Source: Cylindrodendrum hubeiense (taxonomy: Eukaryota > Ascomycota > Sordariomycetes > Hypocreales > Nectriaceae). From it: a stretch of 64,000 nt of DNA. Position 1 is the first letter of the stretch. Each line of letters starts with the position of its first letter. The translations under genes and the position numbers were made by a program. The DNA is taken from positions 1-64,000 of the forward strand of contig JAANBB010000171.1 of the NCBI GenBank assembly GCA_014621425.1. Direction: 5' to 3'. Below, in pieces: positions 9,452 to 21,000 of this stretch. Under the pieces are notes generated by a model, which made no database searches, was not told where the DNA came from, and worked only from the letters and a program-made list of their open reading frames with translations.

Positions 9452-11537
9452 TCAAGCGCCAACCTCAACTTCAGGCGGTGCCGTCTGCTCGTCCTTTTCG
9501 GACCTCTTGGGCATCAGCGGATGTTCAGGGTCGTAACCGACCGACTTGACGATGCCAAGACCCTTGGTGCGGCCTTCTCGGAAGAGCAGGCGGTCACCGG
9601 GAGCCAAGTACTCCGGGCGCTGGACGAAGCGGAAAGCGACGGTTGCGCGGTCGCCAGTACGAATGAGTACGCGGTCAATGTCGATGATGGCGCAGGTCTG
9701 GGAGACAGGGCCGACGTGCAGCATGGCCTGGTACTTGGCCTTGATGGTCGTAGCGTGAGACAGGATCAAAACTAGAGTCAAGTTAGATACGTTATGTTCT
9801 GAGGGGAGACAAGTCAGGTTAAGCAACTTACCCTCGGCGATAAATTCTCGATGAACTTTGGGAGCAGGCTGGCCCTCTATCTTGGGCAACACAACCATGC
9901 CCTTCCTAACATCCTTGCGCTTAACCTTCTTCAAAGCGAACGAGGCCGACTGTCCCGCCGATGCGGCCGGGACCCGTATCCTCTTACGCTCAATAGAGCG
10001 AATGGCTGTTGGCGTGAACTGTCCCAGGGAATCCGGGCCGACGAGGACGCTGTCTCCCTCGTGGACGACTCCCGACTTGACGATGCCTGAAACCACAGTC
10101 CCGGTGAAGGGAACTGAGAAGGTGTCGTTAACATGGAATTCGAAGGGCGCTTCAGTGTTGTATCGTCCGTAGTGAGGGAGGATGTTTAAGAAAGTCCGAA
10201 CAAGATCAAGGTTCTCGCCCGTGACGTTGGACACGAGGAAGACCGGGCATATACGCTGGCTGACAAACTGTGTCGCAGTGTTGATGCATTCTTCGCGGTT
10301 CTTAATGAAGGTAGGGATCTTGCGCGCGCCGGGGCTCTTCATGATCTTGGTAATCTGCGTGATGGTCTCCTCGAGGATGTTGGGCGGGCAGATGTCGATC
10401 TTGGTCACGACAACCATTACCGGGACGTTAAGAGCAAGGGCAATACCCAAGTGTTCCTTGCTCATACCGATAAGGCCGTTGTTGGCCGCGACCATGAGCA
10501 GGCAGTAGTTAGGGCTGCTAGAGAGCAGACCGAAGACGGTCGTTCGCAGGTACTTTTCATGGCCAGCCAAGTCGGTAAAGGTGATGACCTTGGCGCTTCG
10601 CTTGCCGATTTCTTCCCATGAGAGCTTGCCTATATTCAACGGTAAGATATGCCAGTGGTTGGATAAGCCAGTGTAGACTTACGCCCGGGAATGTCGGAGG
10701 TAATGACATGTCCTAGAGTGTCAAACCCCATAATTTCCATGCCAACCGAGCTGGTTCGTCCGGTTTCAATCTCATGCTTGTGGCGGAACAGGTTGACTCG
10801 GGCCTTCCCTCGGCCATCGTCGAGGTCTCCCTTGACTAATACGCCCAACAGGGAGCTCTTGCCAGCGTCAACTGCCAAATGTTAACACCGATCCTGACAA
10901 ACAAGCCTAGAGCGTCCTTACCATTGCCCACCACCGCTATTCGGGTTTCGATGACATCTTCTATCTTCGCAGGATGCTGGCGGACAAGTATCTTGCCGCT
11001 GCAGCTCTTGTCCTTGGAGGTCTTCTCGCTTGTGCTGTCGGCCTCCTTGTCACCGCCGACGTTCTTGGTCAACAAGAGGTCGCAATCGGCGCGTACTCGC
11101 TTCGCGGCTGCTTCGAGCGTCTTGTACGCGCGTTCCCACTCGTCCAAATTCAACTGCATCAAATCGCCATTGTTCTCATAACCAATCTCGAAGACGGCCT
11201 CGCCGAAGCCCTCCTCTATGCGCCCGGCCAGGAGCTCCTCGAGCTGCTTCAGCGAGGCTTCGTCGGATCCCCCTAAAAGCAGTTCCTTGAGGGGGACTCG
11301 CGGTTCTGAGTCGACAAGGTCGAGGTTGTCGAACAATTCGTCGAGTTCAGCATGGTGCTGGTCGTTGGATTCGGTCGTGGTGGAGGCAGCCGCGCCGGCT
11401 GTTTTTGAAGTTGGGTAGCGGAGGTTCTGCTGCTGTTCAACGTACTCGGCAAAGTCGTTCAAAGCCTTGTTGGTCGTTAGCTTCTGCATCGAGCAACGGC
11501 GGGTCTTCACTTGCCGTCTCTCCCTTGCGCCTTTCAT
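9452..11537 (-). CDS. GTP-binding protein of the GTPBP1/GTPBP2 (EF-Tu-like) family
   Basis: Four exons: 11537-10922, 10871-10683, 10629-9832 and 9771-9452. Introns of 50, 53 and 60 nt have GTAAG donors and CAG/TAG acceptors. The total is 1923 nt, 640 residues. G1 is GNVDAGKSS (about 204-212, split by intron 1), G3 is DLAGHEKY (288-295) and G4 is TKID (344-347). Beta-barrel domains 2 and 3 of the translation-factor type follow. The acidic N-terminal 190 residues (GxxEELLAGR region) are typical of GTPBP1/2. Mammalian members are linked to ribosome rescue and mRNA decay; that role here is inference. The start could also be the in-frame Met 16 codons downstream (11489). The last intron has no in-frame stop and a length divisible by three. 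Confidence 0.88.
9772..9831 (-). other. 60-nt intron that stays open when retained
   Basis: Donor GTAAGT at 9831, branch-like CTAAC, acceptor CTCTAG at 9772. It is 60 nt and stop-free in the coding frame, so retention would add 20 residues inside the third domain. I treat it as an intron because removing it joins REFIAE to VLILSHATT, the expected beta-strand continuity. Confidence 0.8.
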
Positions 11538-12445
11538 GCGGCATCGCCTTCGTCAGGTGGTTCGACATTATGAGCGTAACAGTAACGGTGAGGTCATGCG
11601 GGTCCGCTGCATCACAGATGGATCACAGAGGTATTCGGGTGATCATTGGAGTTGCCAGGAGCAATGGCAACAGTCCGATGGGGGTCTCGTCAAGATAAAT
11701 ATGTATGGATGAACAATATTGAATGCCTAATGGCTGCTGCGCCTCTCTCTCACCGGGTGACTGGAGATGTCGTGACAAGAAGAGTCATAGGCGACGTCGG
11801 GAGACAGCAAGGTCACTGGACGGCGAGGTCTGGCCGCACTGGGAAGCGCGGGGTGTTACTCACTAATTGCAGCCCGCTTATCGATAAGAGCTACCAGTCA
11901 GACACGCAACGCACAGGCCAATGGAACCAATCGATGTCGAGGCGCACTCGAATCTTTACACGGCATATAAGAATACCACCAAGACCAAGCCACATTTCGC
12001 AATGCACGACGTAGAGGCGACCAATGAACCAGAGGAAGAGACGACAAAGACGACAAATACGTCACGCAGGAATCACCAGGCAACATCTCATACCCAGCAC
12101 AACTGGCTTTTAGTCGTAGATCTTTTTTACTATTCTATGTGCTGTAGAAGCCTCCCCGAAATCGACTGGGAGATCACATGCCGCGCCGTCCAGCCATCTG
12201 CACCTTCTGGCTGCATCCCATGACACTCTCTGCAGGCGTCGATAGGATATGAATGCTGAGACTTTCGCCTCACGAGTTGTACTCAACTCGAGCTCATGAA
12301 ATCGGCCAGTGACTCTCATGCCCGTCGGCGTATGTGCTGGCAGAGAGCCCCGCACCTGGGCTATGCAGTGCACTCGTAGTCCAGGGTCCTCTTCACGGGG
12401 GGATTCGACGTATGATGCCATGGTATCATTACTCCAGTACTCTAT
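11538..12445. other. Intergenic DNA: GTPase promoter and LSM3 3' flank
   Basis: About 900 bases between two minus-strand genes. It must hold the promoter and 5' UTR of the GTPase gene and the LSM3 terminator region. A 103-codon minus-strand frame at 12110-12421 lacks homology and is not called. Confidence 0.55.
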
Positions 12446-12909
12446 CTAGAAGGGAACCTGGGGGGAGATGAGAACAACGCTATCGCCTGTATCGAGGTGT
12501 CAGTGAAACGCGAGCAAAACTCATGGCTGCCAAACTCACCTCTCACAAACAACATCTCAGATTTCCGGCTAATAGTCTGGAGTCACCGTCAGCAATTTAT
12601 CATCTCAGTCAATGCTAGAGTCTGCAAACTCACCTTGACCTCTTCATCCTCGTCATCCTCATCCACAGTGTAGATGGTCTCCTCAACCTCTCCCAGAACC
12701 AGGTTGCAATGGCTGTCGTAGGCCTGTCAGGGGCGTTAGAACCGGCGCTCTCATATCTAAACCCGCGCATGAGATGGAAAACTCACGTGCAGCTTTCCCT
12801 TGAGCTCGCGGTCTCCTCGCAGCTTGACAAACACCACCTCGTTGAGCAGGAGCCTCACGAGATCGAGGGGCTCCGACACGTGGTGGGTCTCCTCAGCAGC
12901 GTCAGCCAT
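12446..12909 (-). CDS. LSM3: U6 snRNA-associated Sm-like protein LSm3
   Basis: This gene is too broken up by introns to appear as one open frame. Four exons: 12909-12787, 12723-12634, 12576-12540 and 12486-12446, joined across introns of 63, 57 and 53 nt, each with a GTGAGTTT donor and a CAG acceptor. The product is 96 residues. Sm motif 1 holds [20 protein letters not shown] and continues into [15 protein letters not shown]. An acidic insert (VDEDDEDEE) is followed by Sm motif 2, with [14 protein letters not shown]. The RGD turn, the acidic insert and the length are those of LSm3. LSm3 sits in the Lsm2-8 ring on U6 snRNA (nuclear splicing) and in the Lsm1-7 ring (cytoplasmic mRNA decay). The exons total 291 nt. 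Confidence 0.95.
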
Positions 12910-13374
12910 GGTGGGATTTACAAAGGACTCTCGGTCGGCGAATCGTCTTTGTGTGCTTGATGGTGTCCCGGAAGGTTGAGCCTTCGAAGCGGGGGGTGAG
13001 GGTCAGGGGGGGTGGCGGCGTGAGGTTGTCGACAGGGCCCTTCGTGGATTCGGTGCAAAAGGCGATTCTGGCCACGGATGGAAAATCTTCGGCTGCACAG
13101 CTGTGCAGCTGTGCGTAGCTTGAGTATGTATCCAGCGGGGCTTCGGGCGGCATGCAGCTATGCCGTCATGCTACCCCATACTTATATCCTTGTATCCGTC
13201 GCTCACGGCAATTCTGGGTGTTTGGGTTGGGTTACACGGCAGAAAAGCAAATGCCGTTACATTAACCTTCTCCAACCGAGGGTGCCGTTACAGCTTTGCC
13301 GTGCCTCCTCATCTTGCGCGTCGTTTGTTGACATTTGGTGACGCCGTCTCGCCCATGACGATTGCCATTGTGCC
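12910..13374. promoter_or_regulatory. Divergent promoter of LSM3 and the ATP13-like gene
   Basis: 465 bases lie between the two start codons. A perfect palindrome sits at 13092-13109, about 180 bases upstream of LSM3 and 265 upstream of the mitochondrial gene. The rest has no recognised element. Confidence 0.5.
13092..13109. repeat. 18-bp perfect palindrome GCTGCACAGCTGTGCAGC
   Basis: Both strands read the same over 18 bases, centred on an E-box-like CAGCTG. A further partial repeat GCAGCTGTGC follows at its right side. It could bind a dimeric bHLH-type regulator or form a small cruciform; this is inference from symmetry only. Confidence 0.6.
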
Positions 13375-15513
13375 ATGCTTCAGGGACGACTCCTCCAGCG
13401 AGGGCCTCGTCTCCCCTGCCTCTCACCTTCTCCACCATTCGTCGCGCTACCGCTCCAGCTACCGATCCTCGACCCACCGATAAGGCACCGACCCGCTGTG
13501 GGTCAGCGACGATGGTTTGCATTCCACGCTACCGTCGACGAGTCGTCAACGTCGAATTCGCTGTCGACGTCCCATTTATTGCCCAGGTTCCCAGACTCGA
13601 CTCTCTTCGAAGATGCCAGCAAGCAGCTAGATGACCTCGCGCCTCTCGATCGTCTCCTCCGGGCCATACAATGTGGCGATGTGCCCCGAATCGTCCCTGC
13701 CTTCCTCCTATGGGTCGAGTTGCTCAAACACCATGGTACACGCGTTGCCGACGCCGCTCACGACGAGCTGCGCGAGCTGCCAGCCGCAACATTCTCCGAG
13801 ATCATGCGCTGCATAGACCCTGTAGCCAACCCTGCCCATGATGCTTCTCACGGCCTCAATATTACCCAAGGCCAGATGCAATTCCTCGGCGCTTCTAGTC
13901 TTATCGATGACTTCGGCGTCCGTATCCACCACTGCAAAGTTCTCGATGCTGTCAAGGTCCTCATGGATGCCCGCCGCGCCGTTGGTGTCCCGATGCTTAT
14001 CCCGGACTACGAGGTCTCCATGCGATGTGCAGGCGCTGCCGTTGACATCCATGCTGCCATTGACTTCTTCGCCGCGATTAGCAAAGACGGCTTGGGGCCT
14101 CAGCGCAACACATCCACATGGACCGAGTTCACCAAGGCCATGTTCATTACTGAACCGATGTACTACCAATTTGACCGTTCTCGTGTGGTGGTGCTCCCGC
14201 GTCAAATGTACAGTGCCCGGCAGCCGATGGAACCCAAGGGCCTCTGGGCACTGGAGCGCCTACGATACAGTCTGGGCAACTTGCGCTCTCTACCTTTCAA
14301 TCGAAACAAAAGGCACATAAACCAGGATTTACGCATGATAACTCGCCAAAAGATGAGGTCTCGGTCGCACTGGATCAGCGCAAAGCTATACGGCGTACTC
14401 CTAAACGAGGAACTCCTATGTGCATCCATGATTTCGTTCGCGAGGTCAAGCTCCCTTGCCTTAATCAAAGGTAATGTTCTCCGGCGAGGCTTCCGCATCA
14501 GCCTCAAAGAAGACCAGGATACAGGCGAGTCCATCCTCAAGGGCGGCAAGAGGTTCCGTAAAGGCAACCCTCGAGAGCCGACTGAACGATTGCTTCACGC
14601 CATCGTGGAGGCCTTTGGCTCCATGTCCCGCATTAGAGCAGCCCTCGAACTCCTCGTCTACGTATCTCGCCTGCACCGTATCCCTATTCCTCACGAAACT
14701 TGGTCCAACCTTCTGAACTGGGCCTATGTCTGCGGCTCCAAGCCATTCCAGGTCATGCGACGCCACCAGGGATCTTACCAGGTCCACGTCGTTAAAGCCA
14801 AGGACGTCACCGAAATATGGCATGTCATGACATCGGAGCCGTTCAACGTTAAACCTACGTTTGACGACTACAGTGTTTACATCAAATCCCTCATTGTCCA
14901 GCGCAGCTTCCGCACCGCCATCGATATCATTCGCAACGAGGCCGTGCCCTACTACCGCCGCCTTGAGGAGGAGCACCACAAAATCCTCATCGACGAGCTC
15001 CTCCAGAATACACCCGGTCCGACCCATCAGCGCATTCAGGTAGAAACACACAAGCAGTACGTGTGGTTTCACATCGCCAACTGTTTCAAGGCTCTCGTCA
15101 AGACTGCCTCCGCCAACAGAGTCCAACGCGAGGGGCATTTTATGCAGGTCATCCTCCCAGACCTCATCAATGAGTTTGGCGAGTTCTTCCACCACCAGGT
15201 CACCTACCGCTCTGCCCAGTCCCATATTTGTCTGACGCGCCCAATGGTCGAGCGCCGCTTCAACTTTGAAATGAAGGTACGCAGGACGCTCCCTGAAAAG
15301 CTCGGCGGCATGGTAGTCCAGTCACTCCATAAACGGGGGGAACTTGACACAGAAGATCCAGAGTTTGAGTGGCCGCAGGTGCCGCAGCTTAATGTCCTTG
15401 ATTGGAAACGCAGGCCTGAAAAGAGGACGAGGGTCGTTGGGCCTGCTTCACTTGGGAATGATCCCTCACCGAAAGAATGGTGGCGTGCGGTATCCAAAGA
15501 GTTAAGAACATAG
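13375..15513 (+). CDS. Probable mitochondrial ATPase-expression / PPR-like protein (ATP13/AEP2-type)
   Basis: Intronless, 712 residues. The first 55 residues are rich in Arg, Pro, Leu and Ser with almost no acids, and RRWFAFHATV then begins the mature-looking part, consistent with a mitochondrial targeting peptide. The body is alpha-helical with PPR-like pairs, including DVTEIWHVMTSEPFNVKPTF followed by DDYSVYIKSLI (about residues 480-515). I associate this with the fungal mitochondrial ATPase expression domain (ATP13/Aep2), whose founder promotes translation of mitochondrial ATP9 mRNA. Assignment to that domain is from memory of the family pattern and is moderately certain; a general organellar RNA-binding role is safer. 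The C-terminus (about 640-712) is basic, ending near EWWRAVSKELR. LSM3 is divergent upstream. Confidence 0.72.
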   Translation: MLQGRLLQRGPRLPCLSPSPPFVALPLQLPILDPPIRHRPAVGQRRWFAFHATVDESSTSNSLSTSHLLPRFPDSTLFEDASKQLDDLAPLDRLLRAIQCGDVPRIVPAFLLWVELLKHHGTRVADAAHDELRELPAATFSEIMRCIDPVANPAHDASHGLNITQGQMQFLGASSLIDDFGVRIHHCKVLDAVKVLMDARRAVGVPMLIPDYEVSMRCAGAAVDIHAAIDFFAAISKDGLGPQRNTSTWTEFTKAMFITEPMYYQFDRSRVVVLPRQMYSARQPMEPKGLWALERLRYSLGNLRSLPFNRNKRHINQDLRMITRQKMRSRSHWISAKLYGVLLNEELLCASMISFARSSSLALIKGNVLRRGFRISLKEDQDTGESILKGGKRFRKGNPREPTERLLHAIVEAFGSMSRIRAALELLVYVSRLHRIPIPHETWSNLLNWAYVCGSKPFQVMRRHQGSYQVHVVKAKDVTEIWHVMTSEPFNVKPTFDDYSVYIKSLIVQRSFRTAIDIIRNEAVPYYRRLEEEHHKILIDELLQNTPGPTHQRIQVETHKQYVWFHIANCFKALVKTASANRVQREGHFMQVILPDLINEFGEFFHHQVTYRSAQSHICLTRPMVERRFNFEMKVRRTLPEKLGGMVVQSLHKRGELDTEDPEFEWPQVPQLNVLDWKRRPEKRTRVVGPASLGNDPSPKEWWRAVSKELRT

Positions 15514-15976
15514 GTGGCCTTGTATATCGTTAAAAGCGCTCATTAACAAGTCGAATGCCAGCATATATGTGTCAAATCACTTCAACGATTTCATAGTTAC
15601 ATGTCAGAGTTTACGAGCCAATAACAGCCTCTTCCAATTTATAACAAGTCGGGTATCTATCATCCATATTTCATACACAAGGACAACCGCCAGCCCACCC
15701 AAATCATACGCATTCGTAAACTCATCATGATAGTACAAAGAAAATCCTACACGAAAACGTACATCAAATATTCGCCCAATTTTTACGCGTTGCATGTCCT
15801 GTAATCCAAAGCAAACACGTCTGTATCTCTGTGTGTTAAAGTCACAAAGACAGATATTCCGTAACGAACAAAAGAAAAATTGATAAAGGAAAGGGTAAAA
15901 AAGAAAGCGGTTGGAGTGTTGGGCTGTATGGTGAACCGGTCACCACATAGCCTCTGCGTGGTGATGTTGATACGGG
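15514..15976. terminator. Convergent 3' flanks of two genes
   Basis: 463 bases separate the stop codons of the convergent ATP13-like and RS-rich genes. The stretch is AT-richer than its surroundings, with A-rich runs near 15870-15905, as expected of overlapping 3' UTRs and poly(A) sites. No coding signal seen. Confidence 0.45.
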
Positions 15977-18002
15977 CTAAACAACAGACGCAGCCTCGGC
16001 GAGCACACTGATAAGGCTCACAGCGGCGCCTCCAATACCAACCGCCCCGAGCGTCTCGCCCCAGGCCTTCTTCTTGTATGATCGATCATCTCGCCTCGGT
16101 GCGCGGCGATCGCTCCGGTGGTGGCGTTTGCTACTGCCATAATAATCGTCATGTCTGTCGCGGCGCCGATCCCCACTATCCGAATACCTCCGCGAACTCT
16201 CCCGGGTATGCCGTCGGGAGGATCTGTCTCGCCGGCGGTCGCGGTTATTGTCGCGATCGTCCTTAAGGGAGCGGGGACTGCGAGAGTCGACCTCGTATGG
16301 CTCTGGGTCAAAGCGGACATGGTTTTCGTTCTTGTTCTTGAGGATGGGCTTGGGGAGGACGGTGCTTGCCGGGGACGTCTTATTTCGAGTTGGCGGGCTA
16401 ACGATGAAAGGGTAGCTCTTAGTTCCCTTTTCGTCGGGCCTGGCCTCATCTTCAGAATCATCGGTGCTGTCACTGTAGTCATAAACTGCACTTTCATCAT
16501 CCTCTCGACTACTCTTGGAGTCGGCTCGATCTCGATCTCGCCTGCGGCGATCAGAACGACGAGGCGGGTAGTCCTTGGCAGAGCGGGCAGCACGAGCATC
16601 GGCGCTTTGGCGGGCATATTCCATGATCTTCTCTCGCGAGAGACGGCCGAGAACGGCGACGTAATCTGGACGAGCCTCGTATCTCACACCAGCTCGCTCG
16701 AGGACCTCGGGACTGACAAGGGTGCGCCTAATCTTTGTCCACTCAGCATCATGGGGAATCTCCATTCCATAGCGGTCAGGAGCCAGGCGGGAAATGTTCC
16801 GTGGACTGCTCCCGTATGCGGGCGGGGCACCTCCGTTTACATAGGGTGGCAGCGGAGGGACGGACCGAGGCGAAGCCCCAAGATGGGAGGTTGGCGAAGT
16901 GGACAATTCAATGCCAGAAATGGAACCAGCCGTGTTGGAATTGAGGTATCTTTGATCCGATGGTGACCGACTGTACTGCTGCTGGGTTGGCGATTGCAGA
17001 ATCAAACCCGCCATGTCAGAGTTGAGGCTATCCATGGCAATGAGATCCCTTGTAGAGATGAGACCCATGCTCGATTCGCCGGACATCTCCTGGGGTGAGG
17101 ATGAGAGGTTATGAGTAGCCGGGGCCAGGTCAGGCATTCTTCGCTCATTCCTCATGCCAACGAAGAATTTCTCGTTGTTATTATACGCCGGCAGCTCCTT
17201 GGGAGATGTTGGCTGAGACTTGGCCTCACGTTCAAGGAGACCGCGAACGGTAGGATAAGTACCGCCGGACACGTAACCGACGGATTCAAGTTCGCGGATG
17301 TAAGCTCGAAGAATGTCCTAGAGTGAAGTAATATCAGTATCATGAATCGTGTGTGACGATGGGAGTTGGTTTTGGGAAAGTGAAACAAACCTTGTGTTTA
17401 CGTAGGACTTGAGGAGCAAACCCTTCCTTTTCGAGCTCGGTCCTGAATTCGAGCCACAAACTGTCCTCGTCCTCAGTGAAAGAGTTGGAGTCGCGGTTTT
17501 GAAATAATCTCTTGGCGATCTGGTCGACCTTGTCCTTGATATCCTCAAGGCCAGGCTGGCGGTTATCGACGAACCGGCGGGGCTTATTGGCAGGATTCTG
17601 CAGCTGAACCGTGTCAAGAAACATGTCGACATTCGTCTTGTCGCTGACAAGTCTAGATCTAATCACAGCGAGCCTATCATCGCGAACGTTTTCATCGCTA
17701 GACGCCCGGCCATCGCCATACCTATCCAGCACAGACTCGAGCTGGGCGAGGGTAAAATCGCAATCCTCGACCATGGGCTGCAGCTGGCGTGAGTAGACGG
17801 GAGACGAGCCCTGGGTACGGGTGTCTAGGAGTGAGTCTGGGTCGGCGGCCTCGACGCGCAGGTGACGCAGAGCGAGGTGGAGCTGACGGACTGCGGCGGC
17901 GACATCGCCAAAGGCCTGGCCGGAGTGTTTGGAGCGCAGGTAGAGGGTACGGGCGAAGGCATCGACAGCGTCGATACGCTCGACGGTGGAGCCGCCACTC
18001 AT
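15977..18002 (-). CDS. RS-rich fungal protein with a DUF8035-like domain
   Basis: Two exons, 18002-17391 and 17317-15977, joined across a 73-nt intron (donor GTTTGT, acceptor CTCTAG at 17318). Total 1953 nt, 650 residues. Residues 1-220 are helical. The middle (about 220-385) is Ser/Pro-rich and low in complexity. Residues about 393-450 hold a compact conserved-looking block, with EWTKIRRTLVSPEVLE and RPDYVAVLGRLSREKIMEYA, which I match from memory to DUF8035 of filamentous fungi. The last 200 residues are an Arg/Asp/Ser-rich tract resembling RS domains, ending in a short hydrophobic Gly/Ala segment (GAVGIGGAAVSLISVLAEAA) that could insert in a membrane. The role is unknown; the RS tract suggests phosphorylation or an RNA/nuclear role, as inference only. 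Confidence 0.85.
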
Positions 18003-21000
18003 GGCTGGAAATGTGCCAAGGCCTAGGTGGGTGGGCCGAGGTTGTCGTGAGAAATGGGTTGGTGGTTGAGGTGATGTCGTTGCAATATGGGGTAGAGGTA
18101 ATGGTGTAAGTCGACTCGTTGGAGTGGAGACTGGCAACTAGATACTAGGGGCGAGATGAAGGAGCTAAAGGTGCAGAATGACAATTGTAGATTCAGAATC
18201 ACAAGGGCCAGTGGTGAGATTGAGAGCTCCTTTTGTGATCGGGGGCGAGTCGGGCTTGTAAAGAAGAAGGAGAGGAGAGAGACGAGATGGATGATGGATG
18301 GGTGGATGGCCGTGTCTTGGGCAGGCACGAAGTGTGTGTGTACAAGCTGGCGCAGGGCGTTCAGTAGGCGTAACGTCAGAGGGCGTCGGTCACAGTGGAT
18401 GACTGAGAGATTCCAGTGGGTGTGGCAGCCCCGGCCGCTGAAGCCAGGTGCCAGCTGCCAGCTAGCCCAGATGCGTGCCCGGCCAAGTCTGAGCCCACCA
18501 TCAGCGGCCAAAACACCAGCCAAAACACCACGCTTCAACCTTCAACCAGCCAGGCACCCAACAAATATCTGTCACCTAGCGACGCGCCGTGTCATGCAGC
18601 TGCGACCCAAGTCCCATTCCCAATTTTCTCATGTCGAGCAACGTCCCACACGCACGAGGACGACGCCGTCTGCAAAGTAGCGAGTACGGCACGCGCTACA
18701 ACTTGGTCTCGCATTGGGACCCCTCCCGGGGGAACCATCCCCGTCCCACCAAGCCTCCTCCCCCCCACCCCGGCCGGGCAGTGACGTAGCGCCGCCCTGC
18801 AGCCCCGCCCTATAGCATCATCGCCCCAAACTCGCTTTCGACGCAAAACCACACAGGGCTGGCCAACCACTGGCGTCCACACGCACCCACACGCCGTCGG
18901 TCGTCTGGCCCAGCTTGCCAGCGATGCCGGCATGTACGAAGTAGCATTCTCCCTTCCCCACTGGACCTGGATTCCTGAAATTCCACCCAACCGAGCTCGA
19001 TCCGGATCTTAGGGTCGACCAGAAACAAGGGTCGCGCCCTCAGCGTCCAACGTTCCATCTGCGCCACCCGCCCTGCAACGGGGGCGTTTTGATAGTCGAA
19101 AGCATGTTCCCAGAGCGTCCATCCTGCTTGACGATCCAGGTCCCCAGGAGTCCCCAGCATCCCCGGGCTGCCGGTCATGGCATCCGATTGTCGTCACCCT
19201 TGCCCACTGTGCTTTTCTTAGAAGCGATGCAGCCGGCGGCCAACCCAGAGGGACGGATCAACAGTTTCACTTTCGCGTTTGGGGTCCAATTACTGTCATA
19301 TCACATCATACATACCTACCCGACGCCAATCCGGTCTTGGGTACGAAGTTCTTGTTTACCTGTCTACGTGTCTACGTGTCAGTCACCATTTCAAGTCTGT
19401 CCTTTCAAGTCTGTCCTTTGTCGACTTTGCTGCCCAGTCCAAGAGACTTTGAAAAGGGGGCAGACTTGAAAAGAAAACAGGCTGTGCTGGGCTAGAACAC
19501 GACCCAAGAGGCGAATGCCCAGGCCTCGACGCCCATCGCCAACCCAATACTATCAACTTATCAAGACACTCATCGGCAGAGTCCGACAAGAGCCTCCAAG
19601 TCAGCGACATTTGTCATGTTTCTAGAACATGGCCCGTCGGTGTTACCCGCGAGGCTGACTGTGGAGGCTGACTGTGGAGCGCATCCCCGATCCCTACCCA
19701 AGAACTGCTCCCCTCCTTCGATCCCGCAGTAGCGTCAAAGTTGTCCTCGTGAGGCCGAGCACACGAGAGCGCTCCCAGCCAACTCGCCAGCCAACCAACC
19801 AACCAGCCAGGTAGCCAACCAGCCAACCAGCAGTGTCTCCCTGTCTTCCCGACTTGCGTGCAGCCGTTCCCGAGTGTCGCCTCCCAACACGGGGACGGAT
19901 TCCATCCACACACACACCGTCGGCCTGACTCCACTCGCTCCGCTCAAGCTTAGAGATGAGCCAGGCTGTGCGATTAGAAGGAGGGATGGCTGCAGGTAGT
20001 AGTTCGCGCCCGGGAGACAAAGCTTTCCAGGCAGCAATCGCTGGATTCTCTTTCGTCGTCCTCGGTCTCAATGACTCGGTCTATGAATCACACAAAGTCC
20101 GTCACCGAGGGCTTGTCGTTTCGGCATATCGATGAATCCTCTCTGCCGGGTCATTCATCCCGCCGCCTTATGCTAACCGCAAACAAAGTGCACAAACGAG
20201 GAGCTGCAGTCTTGGCTCTGCAAGATAGTCACCAAATTGAACAGAGTACTTTGCTTGCCACCTGGAAACTGGCTTTGCCGATGTGCGTCATCACACCAAT
20301 TGACCAGGCAGACCGAAAGGCAGATCTCTTCGCCCCCCTTCCAGCCAATGAGCCAGTTCTCTAGGGTAGGACTACCACAAGTGCGGCTCTGCACAACCTC
20401 ACTTTGCGACGTGCACTCCAGTGATTCAACAGTGCCCATGACAGAAGCGAATTTCGCATGCAGGCAGCCTATCTGCAGCCCCATAAGGATGAACATTTGC
20501 ATTTTGGCGTTGCCACAATCCAAACTCGAGTATTGATACACTCGATTCGTACCAACACGCATCAAGAAGCTAGTACTACAGTACTACACCTCTTTCATTC
20601 AATATGCAAGTCATCGCGATCTAAATATTGCTGCAGTCTTGGGAATGTCGTGCATATGATGCATATGATTACAGATTATTTCCGATTGCGGGTTCACTCA
20701 TGTCGTACAGTTTCACTTCCATCATGCACTCGATGGCTCTTTCGGCGAAGCAGGCAGGCAGGTTGTATACCTACTGTGTGTGTAGTACTGTACAGTACAT
20801 CAATGCCACATGTAAAAGATTCTTCCATTTATTTGATACTCTAGCACAGCCGTCAACGCCTTATTTGCATGGCTTCTACAATCGGTCTAGGTAGACAAGC
20901 ATACTCCTGGCAACTATCCTATCTCAAGAGTCAGTATTGTTGGAATATATTCCGCGCCTCCACCTTCCGCCCTGCGCCGTGTGTAGCCGGTCTTTGTTCG

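Noticed and set aside
12110..12421. 103-codon minus-strand frame between LSM3 and the GTPase gene
   Set aside because: No motif and in the expected 3' UTR of LSM3.
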